Source: SB25 sp050180705
Lineage (GTDB): Bacteria; Bacteroidota; Bacteroidia; Bacteroidales; Tenuifilaceae
Direction of reading: 5' to 3'
Length of the DNA stretch: 64,000 bases
Assembly: GCA_050180705.1 (NCBI GenBank)
Contig: JBFXDX010000001.1
Span: 521,772-585,771, forward strand
Below, in pieces: positions 52,766-61,520 of this stretch. Below the pieces are notes generated by a model. That model saw nothing but the letters and a program-made list of their open reading frames with translations, made no database searches and was not told the DNA's origin. The stretch's first letter is position 1. Each line of letters begins with the position of its first letter. A program made the translations under genes and the position numbers.

Positions 52766-53881
52766 ATGGAGAATTTTATTGTTTCTGCACGAAAATACCG
52801 TCCCACAACATTTAAAAGCGTTGTAGGTCAATCTACATTAACCACAACTCTAAAAAATGCCATTCAACGCAAGCAATTAGCGCAAGCCTACCTATTCTGT
52901 GGACCACGTGGCGTTGGTAAAACAACCTGTGCGCGTATTTTTGCAAAAACAATAAATTGTCAGAATTTAACCTCCGATTTAGAAGCATGTAACGAATGTG
53001 AAAGTTGCGTTTCGTTCAACACCAATCGCTCATACAATATTCACGAACTCGATGCCGCATCGAACAACTCGGTAGAAGGCATTCGAAAGTTAATTGAGCA
53101 AGTTCGCATCCCGCCTCAAATTGGAAAATACAGTGTATATATCATCGATGAGGTTCACATGCTATCACAAAGCGCTTTTAACGCTTTCCTTAAAACCCTA
53201 GAAGAACCTCCCGCCCACGCCATTTTTATTATGGCTACAACTGAGAAACACAAGATTCTTCCAACCATTCTTTCGCGTTGCCAGATATTCGATTTCAACC
53301 GTATTAAGGTTGAGGATACTGTTAAATACCTTGAATTTATTGCTCAAACCGAAAAGGTAGAATACGAGGTAGAAGCGTTAAATATCATCGCACAGAAAGC
53401 AGATGGAGCAATGCGTGATGCCCTTTCTATTTTCGACCAAGTTGTTAGTTTCAGCGATAATCATATCACTTATAATAAGGTAATCGAAAACCTGAATGTA
53501 CTGGACTATCAGTACTACTTTAAGTTGACCGAAAACTTTCTGAAAGGCGAAATGGCTGACTCACTTAGAATTCTCGACGAACTTCTATCAAAAGGTTTCG
53601 ATGCTCAACAATTTGTTACAGGGTTAAGTTTACATATACGCAATATCCTAGTTTGCAAAGACCCTCAAACCATCTCACTACTCGAGGTTGGTGCGGCTAT
53701 CGCTGAAAAGTACAAACAAATGGCAGCATCGTGTCCAGGAGATTTTTTGGTGACGGCACTGCAACTCTCCAACCAGTTCGATGTAACGTTTAGGCAAAGC
53801 CCGAATCAACGCTTACATGTAGAATTGTTGCTGATCAGACTTTGCGGTTTGAATCAAGAAAAAAAAAATATGACAGTCTAA
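52766..53881 (+). CDS. dnaX: DNA polymerase III gamma subunit (zero-frame dnaX product)
   Basis: 371 aa clamp-loader ATPase. Walker A CGPRGVGKTTCAR, zinc-binding cysteines (NCQNLTSDLEACNECESC), DEVHML Walker B, and the sensor region TILSRCQIFDF. The frame stops three codons after an A10 run (53859-53868), giving a gamma-like product. The tau-specific C-terminus continues in the -1 frame (next entry), so the full gene spans 52766-54513, coding about 582 aa if the frame changes at the A-run. Confidence 0.93.
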   Translation: MENFIVSARKYRPTTFKSVVGQSTLTTTLKNAIQRKQLAQAYLFCGPRGVGKTTCARIFAKTINCQNLTSDLEACNECESCVSFNTNRSYNIHELDAASNNSVEGIRKLIEQVRIPPQIGKYSVYIIDEVHMLSQSAFNAFLKTLEEPPAHAIFIMATTEKHKILPTILSRCQIFDFNRIKVEDTVKYLEFIAQTEKVEYEVEALNIIAQKADGAMRDALSIFDQVVSFSDNHITYNKVIENLNVLDYQYYFKLTENFLKGEMADSLRILDELLSKGFDAQQFVTGLSLHIRNILVCKDPQTISLLEVGAAIAEKYKQMAASCPGDFLVTALQLSNQFDVTFRQSPNQRLHVELLLIRLCGLNQEKKNMTV

Positions 53882-54513
53882 ACGTCATTTCAGATAATCC
53901 TTACGAGGTTAACATACCTACTAGAGTACAAACAAGTTCAAATTCAACGGTAAAACCTGCGACTAAGGTTGTAATTCAACCCAGTTCGCAAGCCGAACAA
54001 GCGGCTACCCGGAAACCACTTCCTAAAACGACTTCCCTGAAAGGAATTATGAATGGAACCTACACGGCACCAATCAAGGAGGAAAGCAAAGTAACCGATT
54101 CAAACGTGTCCACTAAATCGGAACACAGCTCAATCACCGAGAACAAACCATTCACCCAGGTTGATATTGACAATGCCTGGAAGGATTTTGCCGAAATCAT
54201 CAAAACAGATAAACCGGGTCAGTATAGTCTAATGCAAAACTATTCGCCTACTCTTCTGGATAATCAAAAGATTCTTATAAAGTTTGAAGGACAAATTCAG
54301 GTTGAATTGTTCCAAGAAATTAAAACCGACCTGACTATTCACCTCAAAAAAGCATTGAGAAACCTTGCTATTGATATTTCAGAAGAGATAGAAACATCAG
54401 ATGAACCACAGAAAAAAAGACTTTTTACGGCCGACGATAAGTTGAAATTTATGATTGAACAAAATCCGGCCCTACTCAGAATGAAACAACAGTTGAATTT
54501 GGATTTTAACTAG
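53842..54513 (+). CDS. dnaX: tau-specific C-terminal part of DnaX (reached by frameshift)
   Basis: This frame is open from a TTG at 53842, but its first codons overlap the end of the gamma frame, and it has no start of its own. The C-terminal part has a Pro/Ser/Thr-rich linker (about 50-100 codons after the shift), then a helical domain (DIDNAWKDFAEIIKT, ILIKFEGQIQVELF), typical of Bacteroidota DnaX. It would be joined to the N-terminal domains by a -1 frame change at the A10 run. It would contact the polymerase alpha subunit and helicase, by analogy with tau. Confidence 0.85.
   Translation: MRFESRKKKYDSLNVISDNPYEVNIPTRVQTSSNSTVKPATKVVIQPSSQAEQAATRKPLPKTTSLKGIMNGTYTAPIKEESKVTDSNVSTKSEHSSITENKPFTQVDIDNAWKDFAEIIKTDKPGQYSLMQNYSPTLLDNQKILIKFEGQIQVELFQEIKTDLTIHLKKALRNLAIDISEEIETSDEPQKKRLFTADDKLKFMIEQNPALLRMKQQLNLDFN
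53859..53888 (+). other. dnaX slippage site (A10 run with adjacent small hairpin)
   Basis: Ten A's at 53859-53868 are read in zero frame as part of GAA-AAA-AAA-AAT and in the -1 frame as AAA-AAA-AAA-TAT. Directly after lies ATGAC (53870-53874) / GTCAT (53884-53888), a 5-bp stem with a 9-base loop. Either ribosomal -1 frameshifting or RNA polymerase insertion of one A would restore the long product. Confidence 0.75.
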
Positions 54514-54589
54514 CAAGTAAAACGTTAACCGTTAAACGAAATACCTATTCTTAACTTCAAACTTCGTTATTAAACAAGCTTAATTCTTA

Positions 54590-54620
54590 TTTGTTGTTAT
54601 GTTTACATTTGATAAATTTG
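54590..54620 (+). promoter_or_regulatory. Promoter of the ferritin gene
   Basis: TTTG (54590-54593), a 19-bp spacer and TAAATTTG (54613-54620) are an exact Bacteroidota consensus promoter, about 41 bp before the ferritin ATG. Confidence 0.8.
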
Positions 54621-54661
54621 TATTCGACACGTAATACACTAAAACAATAAACTTAAATACC

Positions 54662-55177
54662 ATGAACAAAAGAGTAGAACAGGCCATTAATGAGCAAATT
54701 AATGCCGAACTATGGTCGGCATACCTTTACCTTTCCATGTCGGCTCACTTTGCCAACGAAGGCTTAAACGGTTTTGCGAACTGGTTCCGCATTCAGTGGC
54801 AAGAGGAAACCACCCATGCTATGAAATTCTTCGATTACTTAGTAGAACGTGGCGGTAAACCCGAACTTAAACCTATAAAGGAGGTTGAAACAAAATGGAA
54901 TAGTCCATTGCATGCTTTTGAAGAAACCCTAAAACACGAGTTGGTTGTTACCTCTCTTATCAATAACCTTATGGATATTGCTATTGAGGAAAAGGATCAC
55001 GCTACCAAAGGTATGCTACAGTGGTTTGTCGACGAACAAGTAGAAGAAGAAGCTAATGCACAGGAAATTATCGATACACTTCGATTAATCAAAGGCGAAG
55101 GCAACGGCTTGTTTATGATAGACCGAGAACTGAAGCAAAGAGTTTTTGTTGATGCAACGGCAAAAGGTGCAGAATAA
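54662..55177 (+). CDS. ftnA: Ferritin (non-heme)
   Basis: 171 aa four-helix bundle storing iron in a 24-mer shell. Ferroxidase ligands lie in INAELWSAYLYLSMS (Glu17 type), WFRIQWQEETTHAMKFF (Glu/His) and EEEANAQEIID. It resembles prokaryotic FtnA and lacks haem-binding bacterioferritin features. Single gene with a strong promoter and terminator. Confidence 0.95.
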   Translation: MNKRVEQAINEQINAELWSAYLYLSMSAHFANEGLNGFANWFRIQWQEETTHAMKFFDYLVERGGKPELKPIKEVETKWNSPLHAFEETLKHELVVTSLINNLMDIAIEEKDHATKGMLQWFVDEQVEEEANAQEIIDTLRLIKGEGNGLFMIDRELKQRVFVDATAKGAE

Positions 55178-55200
55178 AACGTATTCCAAATGCAAAACAC

Positions 55201-55226
55201 AAGGGAGCCAATGGCTCCCTTAATTA
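55201..55226 (+). terminator. Terminator of the ferritin gene
   Basis: AAGGGAGCC (55201-55209) / GGCTCCCTT (55213-55221) with an AAT loop and an A/T-rich tail; it also lies after the convergent HTH gene. Confidence 0.8.
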
Positions 55227-55436
55227 TTATTCTGAATCTCGATACTCTAGTATATCTCCGGGTTGGCACTCCAACACTTTACAAATAGAATCGAGTGTAG
55301 ATAATCTTATGGCCTTTGCCTTACCTTGCTTTAGTATCGATAAATTTGATAAAGTAATGCCAACCCTCTCTGATAGTTCGTTTAACTTCATCTTTCGCTT
55401 TGCCAGCATTACATCTAGGTTAACTATTATTGCCAT
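55227..55436 (-). CDS. Small HTH (XRE-type) regulator
   Basis: 69 aa from ATG 55436. The helix-turn-helix is KLNELSERVGITLSNLSILKQG and the C-terminus has VLECQPGDILEY, typical of YozG-like regulators. Its start is 4 bases after the DUF2975 stop, so the two form a pair, a common arrangement in which the membrane protein and regulator work together. Confidence 0.88.
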   Translation of the reverse strand: MAIIVNLDVMLAKRKMKLNELSERVGITLSNLSILKQGKAKAIRLSTLDSICKVLECQPGDILEYRDSE

Positions 55437-55440
55437 GACA

Positions 55441-55947
55441 CTATACAATTAAACTGTTTTCTTCCTTTAATTCGCACCCCTCTTTTACTACAAATGAAAG
55501 CAAGTAAGAAATTGCAGATAAGAATAAAACTGAGAACCTAATTGGTTTAATGTAATAATAAAAAACATCCAAAAACTGAAAACCAGTAGTTGCTTTATCG
55601 AGATCTGAATCTTTAACAATCATAAACCCATAATACACAAAAGTATATACAAGAAGTATAACTGACAGATATCTCAACGCCCTTACAATACTAACGTCAT
55701 AAAAACTATTATTTCTGAATGCCTTAAATATTTTACGAATATTCCATAGAATTAATAGAATCAAAATCGATTGTATTAACTGTTCTAATCGTACCGCAAA
55801 AATATCGAATTGAGTAAATGGCATTGGAAGCATAACCACAACTAAGAAAATTTGGAACTTAAATAATACATCTACAATAGCACTAAGAATATGCGCTAAA
55901 GAATCTTTAGTAAGCTTTTTCATAAAAAAGTTTTTTAGGTTTGACAT
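55441..55947 (-). CDS. DUF2975 membrane protein
   Basis: 168 aa with four hydrophobic segments (about residues 20-45, 55-75, 88-112, 132-155). DUF2975 proteins almost always sit upstream of a small XRE regulator, as here. Function not established; a membrane signal that modulates the regulator is inferred. Confidence 0.85.
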   Translation of the reverse strand: MSNLKNFFMKKLTKDSLAHILSAIVDVLFKFQIFLVVVMLPMPFTQFDIFAVRLEQLIQSILILLILWNIRKIFKAFRNNSFYDVSIVRALRYLSVILLVYTFVYYGFMIVKDSDLDKATTGFQFLDVFYYYIKPIRFSVLFLSAISYLLSFVVKEGCELKEENSLIV

Positions 55948-56173
55948 TTAAATTATTCGCACAAAAATAATATATTTTTATTGATTTACAATAAATTTTT
56001 AATAATTATTAATATTTTTTTAACGTTTTTATAACAAGTTTAACCCCAAACTAAATTCAGGGTTATTCATTTTCTCATTTCTCGTCCTACTTCAGTTTTC
56101 CATCTTCCAACATCTTGTTAATTCTTTTTAACTTAATATTTGCCTTTTCTCTGACAATTCGAAAAAAAACGGT
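55948..56173. other. AT-rich intergenic region between the DUF2975 gene and secA
   Basis: No gene seen. A TAACCC (56041-56046) / GGGTTA (56060-56065) hairpin is present but without a convincing T-run. The divergent promoters for the DUF2975 gene and secA should lie here. Confidence 0.5.
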
Positions 56174-56181
56174 TAAATTTG
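56174..56181 (+). promoter_or_regulatory. -7 box of the secA promoter
   Basis: TAAATTTG is an exact TAnnTTTG match, 29 bp before the secA ATG. No TTTG is found at normal -33 spacing. Confidence 0.5.
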
Positions 56182-56210
56182 TTGGCTTTAAAATAAAATA
56201 ATACAGTAAG

Positions 56211-59200
56211 ATGGCAATTAACAACATTTTCGCGAAACTCTTTGGAACAAAGTCTGACCGTGATTTAAAGGAATTGATGCCTATTCTCGATAAGGTCAAA
56301 GCGGTTTACCCAAAATATACCACCCTTTCGAACGATGATTTACGTAACGAATCAGCAAAACTTCGTGCCAAAATTAAAGAATACATTGCTGCCGACGAGG
56401 CTAGGGTTGAAACCCTAAAGCAACAAATGGAATCTGACACTATTGGCTACGAGGAAAAGGATGAAATTTATAAGGAAGTTGAGAAGACAACCAAATTGAT
56501 AGATGACAAGATTGAAGAAATCTTATCTCAAATTCTCCCCGATGCATTTTCGATTGTAAAGGAAACTGCTCGCCGTTTTAAGGAAAATGAACTAATTGAG
56601 GTAACTGCCTCTGAATTTGATAGGAATCTTGCTACGCATAAAGATTTTGTTACAATTCAAGGTGATAAAGCGATATACAAAAATCACTGGGTTGCAGGAG
56701 GAAACGAAATTGTATGGGATATGGTTCACTACGATGTTCAGCTTATCGGTGGTGCCGTACTTCATCAAGGTAAAATATCGGAAATGAGCACTGGTGAAGG
56801 AAAAACACTTGTTGCTACACTTCCAGTTTTTCTCAATGCCCTAGCAGGCAAAGGCGTTCACGTTGTTACCGTTAACGATTACCTCGCACGTCGTGACTCA
56901 GAGTGGATGGGGCCAATTTACGAGTTTCACGGATTATCGGTTGATTGCATCGACAGACATCAACCCAACTCTGAGGCTCGCCGCAAAGCATATAATGCCG
57001 ATATTACCTTCGGTACAAATAACGAGTTTGGTTTCGACTATCTTCGCGATAACATGGCCGTTGCTCCCGAAGATTTGGTGCAACGCAAGCATCACTATGC
57101 AATTGTCGATGAGGTTGACTCTGTATTAATCGACGATGCTCGTACACCTCTTATTATTTCTGGTCCAGTGCCTAAAGGCGACGATCAGATGTTCGAGGAA
57201 TATAAGCCTAAAGTTGAAAAATTAGTAAATGCTCAGAAAGCATTGGTTACACAGTTACTTGCCGATGCTCGTAAATTGATATCCGAAGAAAAAAACGAGG
57301 ACGGCGGGAAACTGCTTTTACGTGCTTTCAAAGGAATGCCAAAGTACAAGCCTCTTATTAAGTACTTAAGTGAACAAGGTTCAAAAGCATTGCTGCTTAA
57401 AACAGAGAACTTCTACATGCAGGACAATAACAAGAATATGCATGTTATCACCGATGATTTATTCTTTGTTATTGACGAAAAACTTAATTCGGTGGAACTT
57501 ACCGATAAAGGTCTCGACCTTATTACCAGTTCATCCGAAGATCCACGCTTTTTCGTACTTCCAGATATTGGTAGCGAAATCGCCGAACTAGAAAAAACTA
57601 TCCACGAACACTCCGAGAAGATTGCTAAAAAAGAAGAGTTACTTCGCGATTATGCAATTAAATCGGAACGTGTACATACTGTTCACCAATTACTAAAGGC
57701 ATACGCAATGTTCGAAAAGGATGTTGAGTATGTGGTAATGGACAATAAGGTTAAGATTGTTGATGAGCAAACTGGACGTATCCTCGAAGGTCGTCGCTAC
57801 TCCGATGGTTTACACCAGGCTATTGAGGCCAAGGAACGTGTTAAAGTTGAAGCAGCAACTCAAACATTCGCAACAATCACACTTCAGAATTACTTCAGAA
57901 TGTACCACAAACTAGCTGGTATGACTGGTACTGCTGAGACTGAAGCAGGTGAGCTCTGGACGATTTACAAACTCGATGTGGTAGTTATTCCAACCAACCG
58001 TCCTGTAGTTCGTAAGGATATGGACGATTTGGTTTATAAAACCAAACGAGAAAAATATAACGCAGTTATTGATGAAGTTGTAAAACTTACCGAGGCTGGT
58101 CGCCCTGTACTTGTGGGTACTACATCAGTTGAGGTATCGGAACTATTAAGCCGTATGCTTAAACTAAAAGGGATTAAGCATAACGTACTTAACGCTAAAC
58201 AACATCAACGCGAAGCTGATATTGTTGCTGAGGCTGGTCAGCCAAAAACCGTAACCATTGCAACCAATATGGCAGGTCGTGGTACCGACATCAAATTAAC
58301 CCCAGAAACTAAGGCCGCTGGAGGTTTGGCAATTATTGGTACGGAGCGTCACGAATCTCGTCGTGTCGACCGTCAGTTACGCGGACGTTCTGGTCGTCAG
58401 GGAGACCCTGGTTCATCGCAATTCTACGTTTCATTAGAGGACGATTTGATGCGTTTGTTTGGATCGGATAGAATTGCAAAAATCATGGATCGTTTGGGAT
58501 TAAAAGAGGGCGAAGTAATTCAGCACTCTATGATTTCAAAATCGATTGAACGTGCACAGAAGAAGGTTGAAGAGAATAACTTTGGTATTCGTAAACGTCT
58601 GCTCGAATACGACGACGTTATGAATGCTCAGCGTGAAGTAATATACACTCGTCGTCGCCATGCACTTTATGGCGAAAGACTAGATGTGGATACTTCTAAC
58701 ATGTTCTACGATGTTTGTGAATCTCTCGTAAACGAATTCCACGGCAACTATACGCACGATGATTTCAATCTCGAAATAATCAAGAATTTCTCCATTGAAG
58801 CACCTGTAAGTGAAGAGGAATACTTGGATCTTAAACCAGATGATATTGCCGAAAGACTATATAAAGGAGCTATTGAATCGTACGATCGTAAGATTGCGAC
58901 AATAGCAAATCAGGCTTATCCTGTAATTAAGGATGTTTACGAAAAACAATCGGCTATATACGAGAATATTGTAGTTCCAATTTCCGATGGTCAAAAGGTT
59001 TATCAAATTGTAACTAACCTAAAAAAGGCTTACCAATCGGGTGGAAAAGATTTAAGCCGTTCGTTCGCAAAAACCATTATTCTTTATACTATTGATGAAT
59101 ACTGGAAAGAACATCTCCGCGAAATGGACGAATTAAAACAAAGTGTACAGAATGCAGCCTACGAACAAAAAGATCCTCTACTTATTTATAAACTTGAAGC

Positions 59201-59495
59201 GTATGAACTATTCCGCACAATGATTGATAAGTTGAATAAGGATATCGTTTCAATACTTGCTAAAGCATTTATTCCTTTGCGCGACCCAAGTCAGGTTCAG
59301 GAAGCTCGTCAGCGTAAGCATACCGATATGAGTAAGTATCAAACTAGCCGTACCGATAATTTACAGGCTGGTGCAAATACTCAAACACCAAATCGTGAAC
59401 CTGTTAAAGTTGAAATGAAGGTTGGCCGTAACGACCCTTGCCCTTGTGGAAGCGGTAAAAAGTATAAGGCTTGTCACGGTAAAAACGAAAATTAA
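56211..59495 (+). CDS. secA: Preprotein translocase ATPase SecA
   Basis: 1094 aa, the larger size usual in Bacteroidota. Walker A is MSTGEGKT with Lys198; VDEVDSVLIDDARTPLIISG is motif II with its following segment; ATNMAGRGTDIKL and QLRGRSGRQGDPGSSQFY are motifs V and VI. A roughly 130-residue insertion relative to E. coli SecA lies between about residues 330 and 480. The C-terminal zinc-binding CPCGSGKKYKACHG is present. It powers Sec-dependent export. Confidence 0.97.
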   Translation: MAINNIFAKLFGTKSDRDLKELMPILDKVKAVYPKYTTLSNDDLRNESAKLRAKIKEYIAADEARVETLKQQMESDTIGYEEKDEIYKEVEKTTKLIDDKIEEILSQILPDAFSIVKETARRFKENELIEVTASEFDRNLATHKDFVTIQGDKAIYKNHWVAGGNEIVWDMVHYDVQLIGGAVLHQGKISEMSTGEGKTLVATLPVFLNALAGKGVHVVTVNDYLARRDSEWMGPIYEFHGLSVDCIDRHQPNSEARRKAYNADITFGTNNEFGFDYLRDNMAVAPEDLVQRKHHYAIVDEVDSVLIDDARTPLIISGPVPKGDDQMFEEYKPKVEKLVNAQKALVTQLLADARKLISEEKNEDGGKLLLRAFKGMPKYKPLIKYLSEQGSKALLLKTENFYMQDNNKNMHVITDDLFFVIDEKLNSVELTDKGLDLITSSSEDPRFFVLPDIGSEIAELEKTIHEHSEKIAKKEELLRDYAIKSERVHTVHQLLKAYAMFEKDVEYVVMDNKVKIVDEQTGRILEGRRYSDGLHQAIEAKERVKVEAATQTFATITLQNYFRMYHKLAGMTGTAETEAGELWTIYKLDVVVIPTNRPVVRKDMDDLVYKTKREKYNAVIDEVVKLTEAGRPVLVGTTSVEVSELLSRMLKLKGIKHNVLNAKQHQREADIVAEAGQPKTVTIATNMAGRGTDIKLTPETKAAGGLAIIGTERHESRRVDRQLRGRSGRQGDPGSSQFYVSLEDDLMRLFGSDRIAKIMDRLGLKEGEVIQHSMISKSIERAQKKVEENNFGIRKRLLEYDDVMNAQREVIYTRRRHALYGERLDVDTSNMFYDVCESLVNEFHGNYTHDDFNLEIIKNFSIEAPVSEEEYLDLKPDDIAERLYKGAIESYDRKIATIANQAYPVIKDVYEKQSAIYENIVVPISDGQKVYQIVTNLKKAYQSGGKDLSRSFAKTIILYTIDEYWKEHLREMDELKQSVQNAAYEQKDPLLIYKLEAYELFRTMIDKLNKDIVSILAKAFIPLRDPSQVQEARQRKHTDMSKYQTSRTDNLQAGANTQTPNREPVKVEMKVGRNDPCPCGSGKKYKACHGKNEN

Positions 59496-59531
59496 TCGGA
59501 CTTGTGTCTAATATCTAGAATCTAGTTAATA

Positions 59532-61325
59532 ATGTCTACAGAACAATTTATTCAGGAAAAGGTACAAGGAGTTATTGAAAGTTTGTACGGCGTAAAGCCC
59601 GATGCCTCCTTAGTTCAAATACAAAAAACACGTAAGGAATTTGAAGGCGACTATACACTAGTCGCCTTTCCGCTGCTTAAAATGTCGAAGAAATCACCTG
59701 AGGCAACCTGTCAGGAAATAGGAGATGCTTTGATAAAAAATAGCCACAAAATTAAAGGTTTCAACGTGGTAAAGGGATTTCTCAACATTTCCCTATCAAT
59801 AGAATATTGGGCAAATGTGTTAAACACAATTGTTGCCGATAAAGAGTTTGGGTTCCGACAGGCTAATCCAAACGAAAAACCAGTTGTGGTTGAGTTTTCA
59901 TCACCCAACACAAATAAGCCATTACATTTGGGCCACATCCGCAATAATCTTCTAGGATTTTCAATTTCAAGAATCCTTGAAAAAAGTGGGAAACATGTGG
60001 TAAAAGTAAACCTTGTAAACGATCGCGGAATTCATATCTGCAAGTCGATGATTGCATGGCTGAAATTTGGCAATGGCGAAACTCCAGAAAATACAGGACT
60101 AAAGGGTGATCACCTTGTAGGCGATTACTACGTTAGATTCGATAAAGAGTACAAAGCAGAAATTCGCGATTTAGTTGCTCAAGGACTGACTGAGGACGAG
60201 GCTAAAGCTAAAGCCCCTATCCTACTCCAAGCACAAGAATTACTCCGTAAATGGGAAGCAAAAGACCCTGAAACCATTGAATTATGGAGTAAAATGAATG
60301 GTTGGGTTTATAGTGGTTTCGATAAAACCTACGAATCGTTAGGCATATCATTCGACAAAACATACTACGAATCGCAAACCTACCTACTAGGAAAATCGGT
60401 TGTTAACGATGGGCTTAACCGTGGTATTTTCAAACAAAAGGAAGATAATTCGGTATGGATTGACCTAACTGCCGATGGATTAGACGAAAAATTGCTTCTA
60501 CGTTCCGATGGAACTTCGGTTTACATAACTCAGGATATTGGCACAGCCATTCAACGTTATGATGAGTATAGTTTCGACGAGCACATTTATGTAGTTGGCA
60601 ACGAACAGGAGTACCATTTTCAGGTTCTTAAACTAATTATGAAGCGACTTGGCTACAACTGGTCCGATGCACTGTACCATCTATCTTACGGAATGGTACA
60701 GTTACCCGAGGGTAAAATGAAATCGAGAGAAGGAACTGTTGTTGATGCCGACGATTTAGTTGCCGAAATGATTAACACCGCTCGCGAGATGTCTGAGGAA
60801 CTCGGCAAACTCGACGATGTTGATTCTGGCGAAGCAGCATACGTAAATAGCATTGTGGGATTAGGTGCATTGAAGTACTTTATTCTCAAGGTTGATCCTA
60901 AAAAGAATATGACCTTCAATCCAAAGGAATCTATAGATTTCAATGGTAATACAGGTCCTTTTATACAGTACACTCATGCTAGAATTAGATCGGTATTACG
61001 CAAAGCCAATAATTCGGAACAACTACAAAACTTTGGCATAAAAGACGAGAATATCACATCGCCAAAAGAACTCAGCCTTGTTCAACTAATTAACCGTTTC
61101 CCCGAAACTGTAGATTTATCGGCAGAGTCTCACAATCCAGCAATTATTGCGAACTTTGCCTACGAATTAGCTAAAGAGTACAACCAATTCTACCACGAAT
61201 TTCAAATTCTAAAAGAATCCAACGAAGGTGTAAGATTATTTCGATTAGTTCTATCACAACTAATTGCCGACGTACTAAAACGCTCGATGTGGTTGCTAGG
61301 AATAGACGTTCCAGACAAAATGTAA
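59532..61325 (+). CDS. argS: Arginyl-tRNA synthetase
   Basis: 597 aa class-I synthetase. The HIGH motif reads HLGHIRNN in SSPNTNKPLHLGHIR, and the KMSKS counterpart is GKMKSREGTVV. N-terminal Arg-tRNA synthetase D-loop-binding domain and C-terminal DALR domain with TGPFIQYTHARIRSVLRK are present. It starts 36 bp after secA and probably shares transcription. Confidence 0.97.
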   Translation: MSTEQFIQEKVQGVIESLYGVKPDASLVQIQKTRKEFEGDYTLVAFPLLKMSKKSPEATCQEIGDALIKNSHKIKGFNVVKGFLNISLSIEYWANVLNTIVADKEFGFRQANPNEKPVVVEFSSPNTNKPLHLGHIRNNLLGFSISRILEKSGKHVVKVNLVNDRGIHICKSMIAWLKFGNGETPENTGLKGDHLVGDYYVRFDKEYKAEIRDLVAQGLTEDEAKAKAPILLQAQELLRKWEAKDPETIELWSKMNGWVYSGFDKTYESLGISFDKTYYESQTYLLGKSVVNDGLNRGIFKQKEDNSVWIDLTADGLDEKLLLRSDGTSVYITQDIGTAIQRYDEYSFDEHIYVVGNEQEYHFQVLKLIMKRLGYNWSDALYHLSYGMVQLPEGKMKSREGTVVDADDLVAEMINTAREMSEELGKLDDVDSGEAAYVNSIVGLGALKYFILKVDPKKNMTFNPKESIDFNGNTGPFIQYTHARIRSVLRKANNSEQLQNFGIKDENITSPKELSLVQLINRFPETVDLSAESHNPAIIANFAYELAKEYNQFYHEFQILKESNEGVRLFRLVLSQLIADVLKRSMWLLGIDVPDKM

Positions 61326-61342
61326 TATAAATCAGTTAAAGT

Positions 61343-61369
61343 AAAAGGAGCTTAATGCTCCTTTTTTTA
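61343..61369 (+). terminator. Terminator of argS
   Basis: AAAAGGAGC (61343-61351) / GCTCCTTTT (61357-61365) followed by more T's. Confidence 0.85.
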
Positions 61370-61396
61370 TGCCATATAATCAAATGTTAAACCCTA

Positions 61397-61439
61397 GATA
61401 GTCGTTTTTTATATGTCGATAGTCGTTGTATATCGACAT
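61397..61439 (+). promoter_or_regulatory. Direct and inverted repeats upstream of the M4 protease gene
   Basis: GATAGTCGTT occurs twice, at 61397-61406 and 61418-61427, exactly 21 bp apart (two helical turns). The second copy also lies within a 9-bp perfect inverted repeat ATGTCGATA (61413-61421) / TATCGACAT (61431-61439). The arrangement fits a dimeric activator site, LytTR-like in spacing, about 85-125 bp before the ATG. Confidence 0.5.
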
Positions 61440-61520
61440 TGCAATTTCTGATTTTTAACAATTCAATAAATTGTGCTCAAATTAAAATACCAGTATTCAC
61501 TAACCTAAACAAATTAAACT

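Noticed and set aside
53842..54513. Independent gene after dnaX
   Set aside because: Its apparent TTG start lies inside the dnaX frame and its sequence is the typical tau C-terminus; it is better read as part of dnaX.
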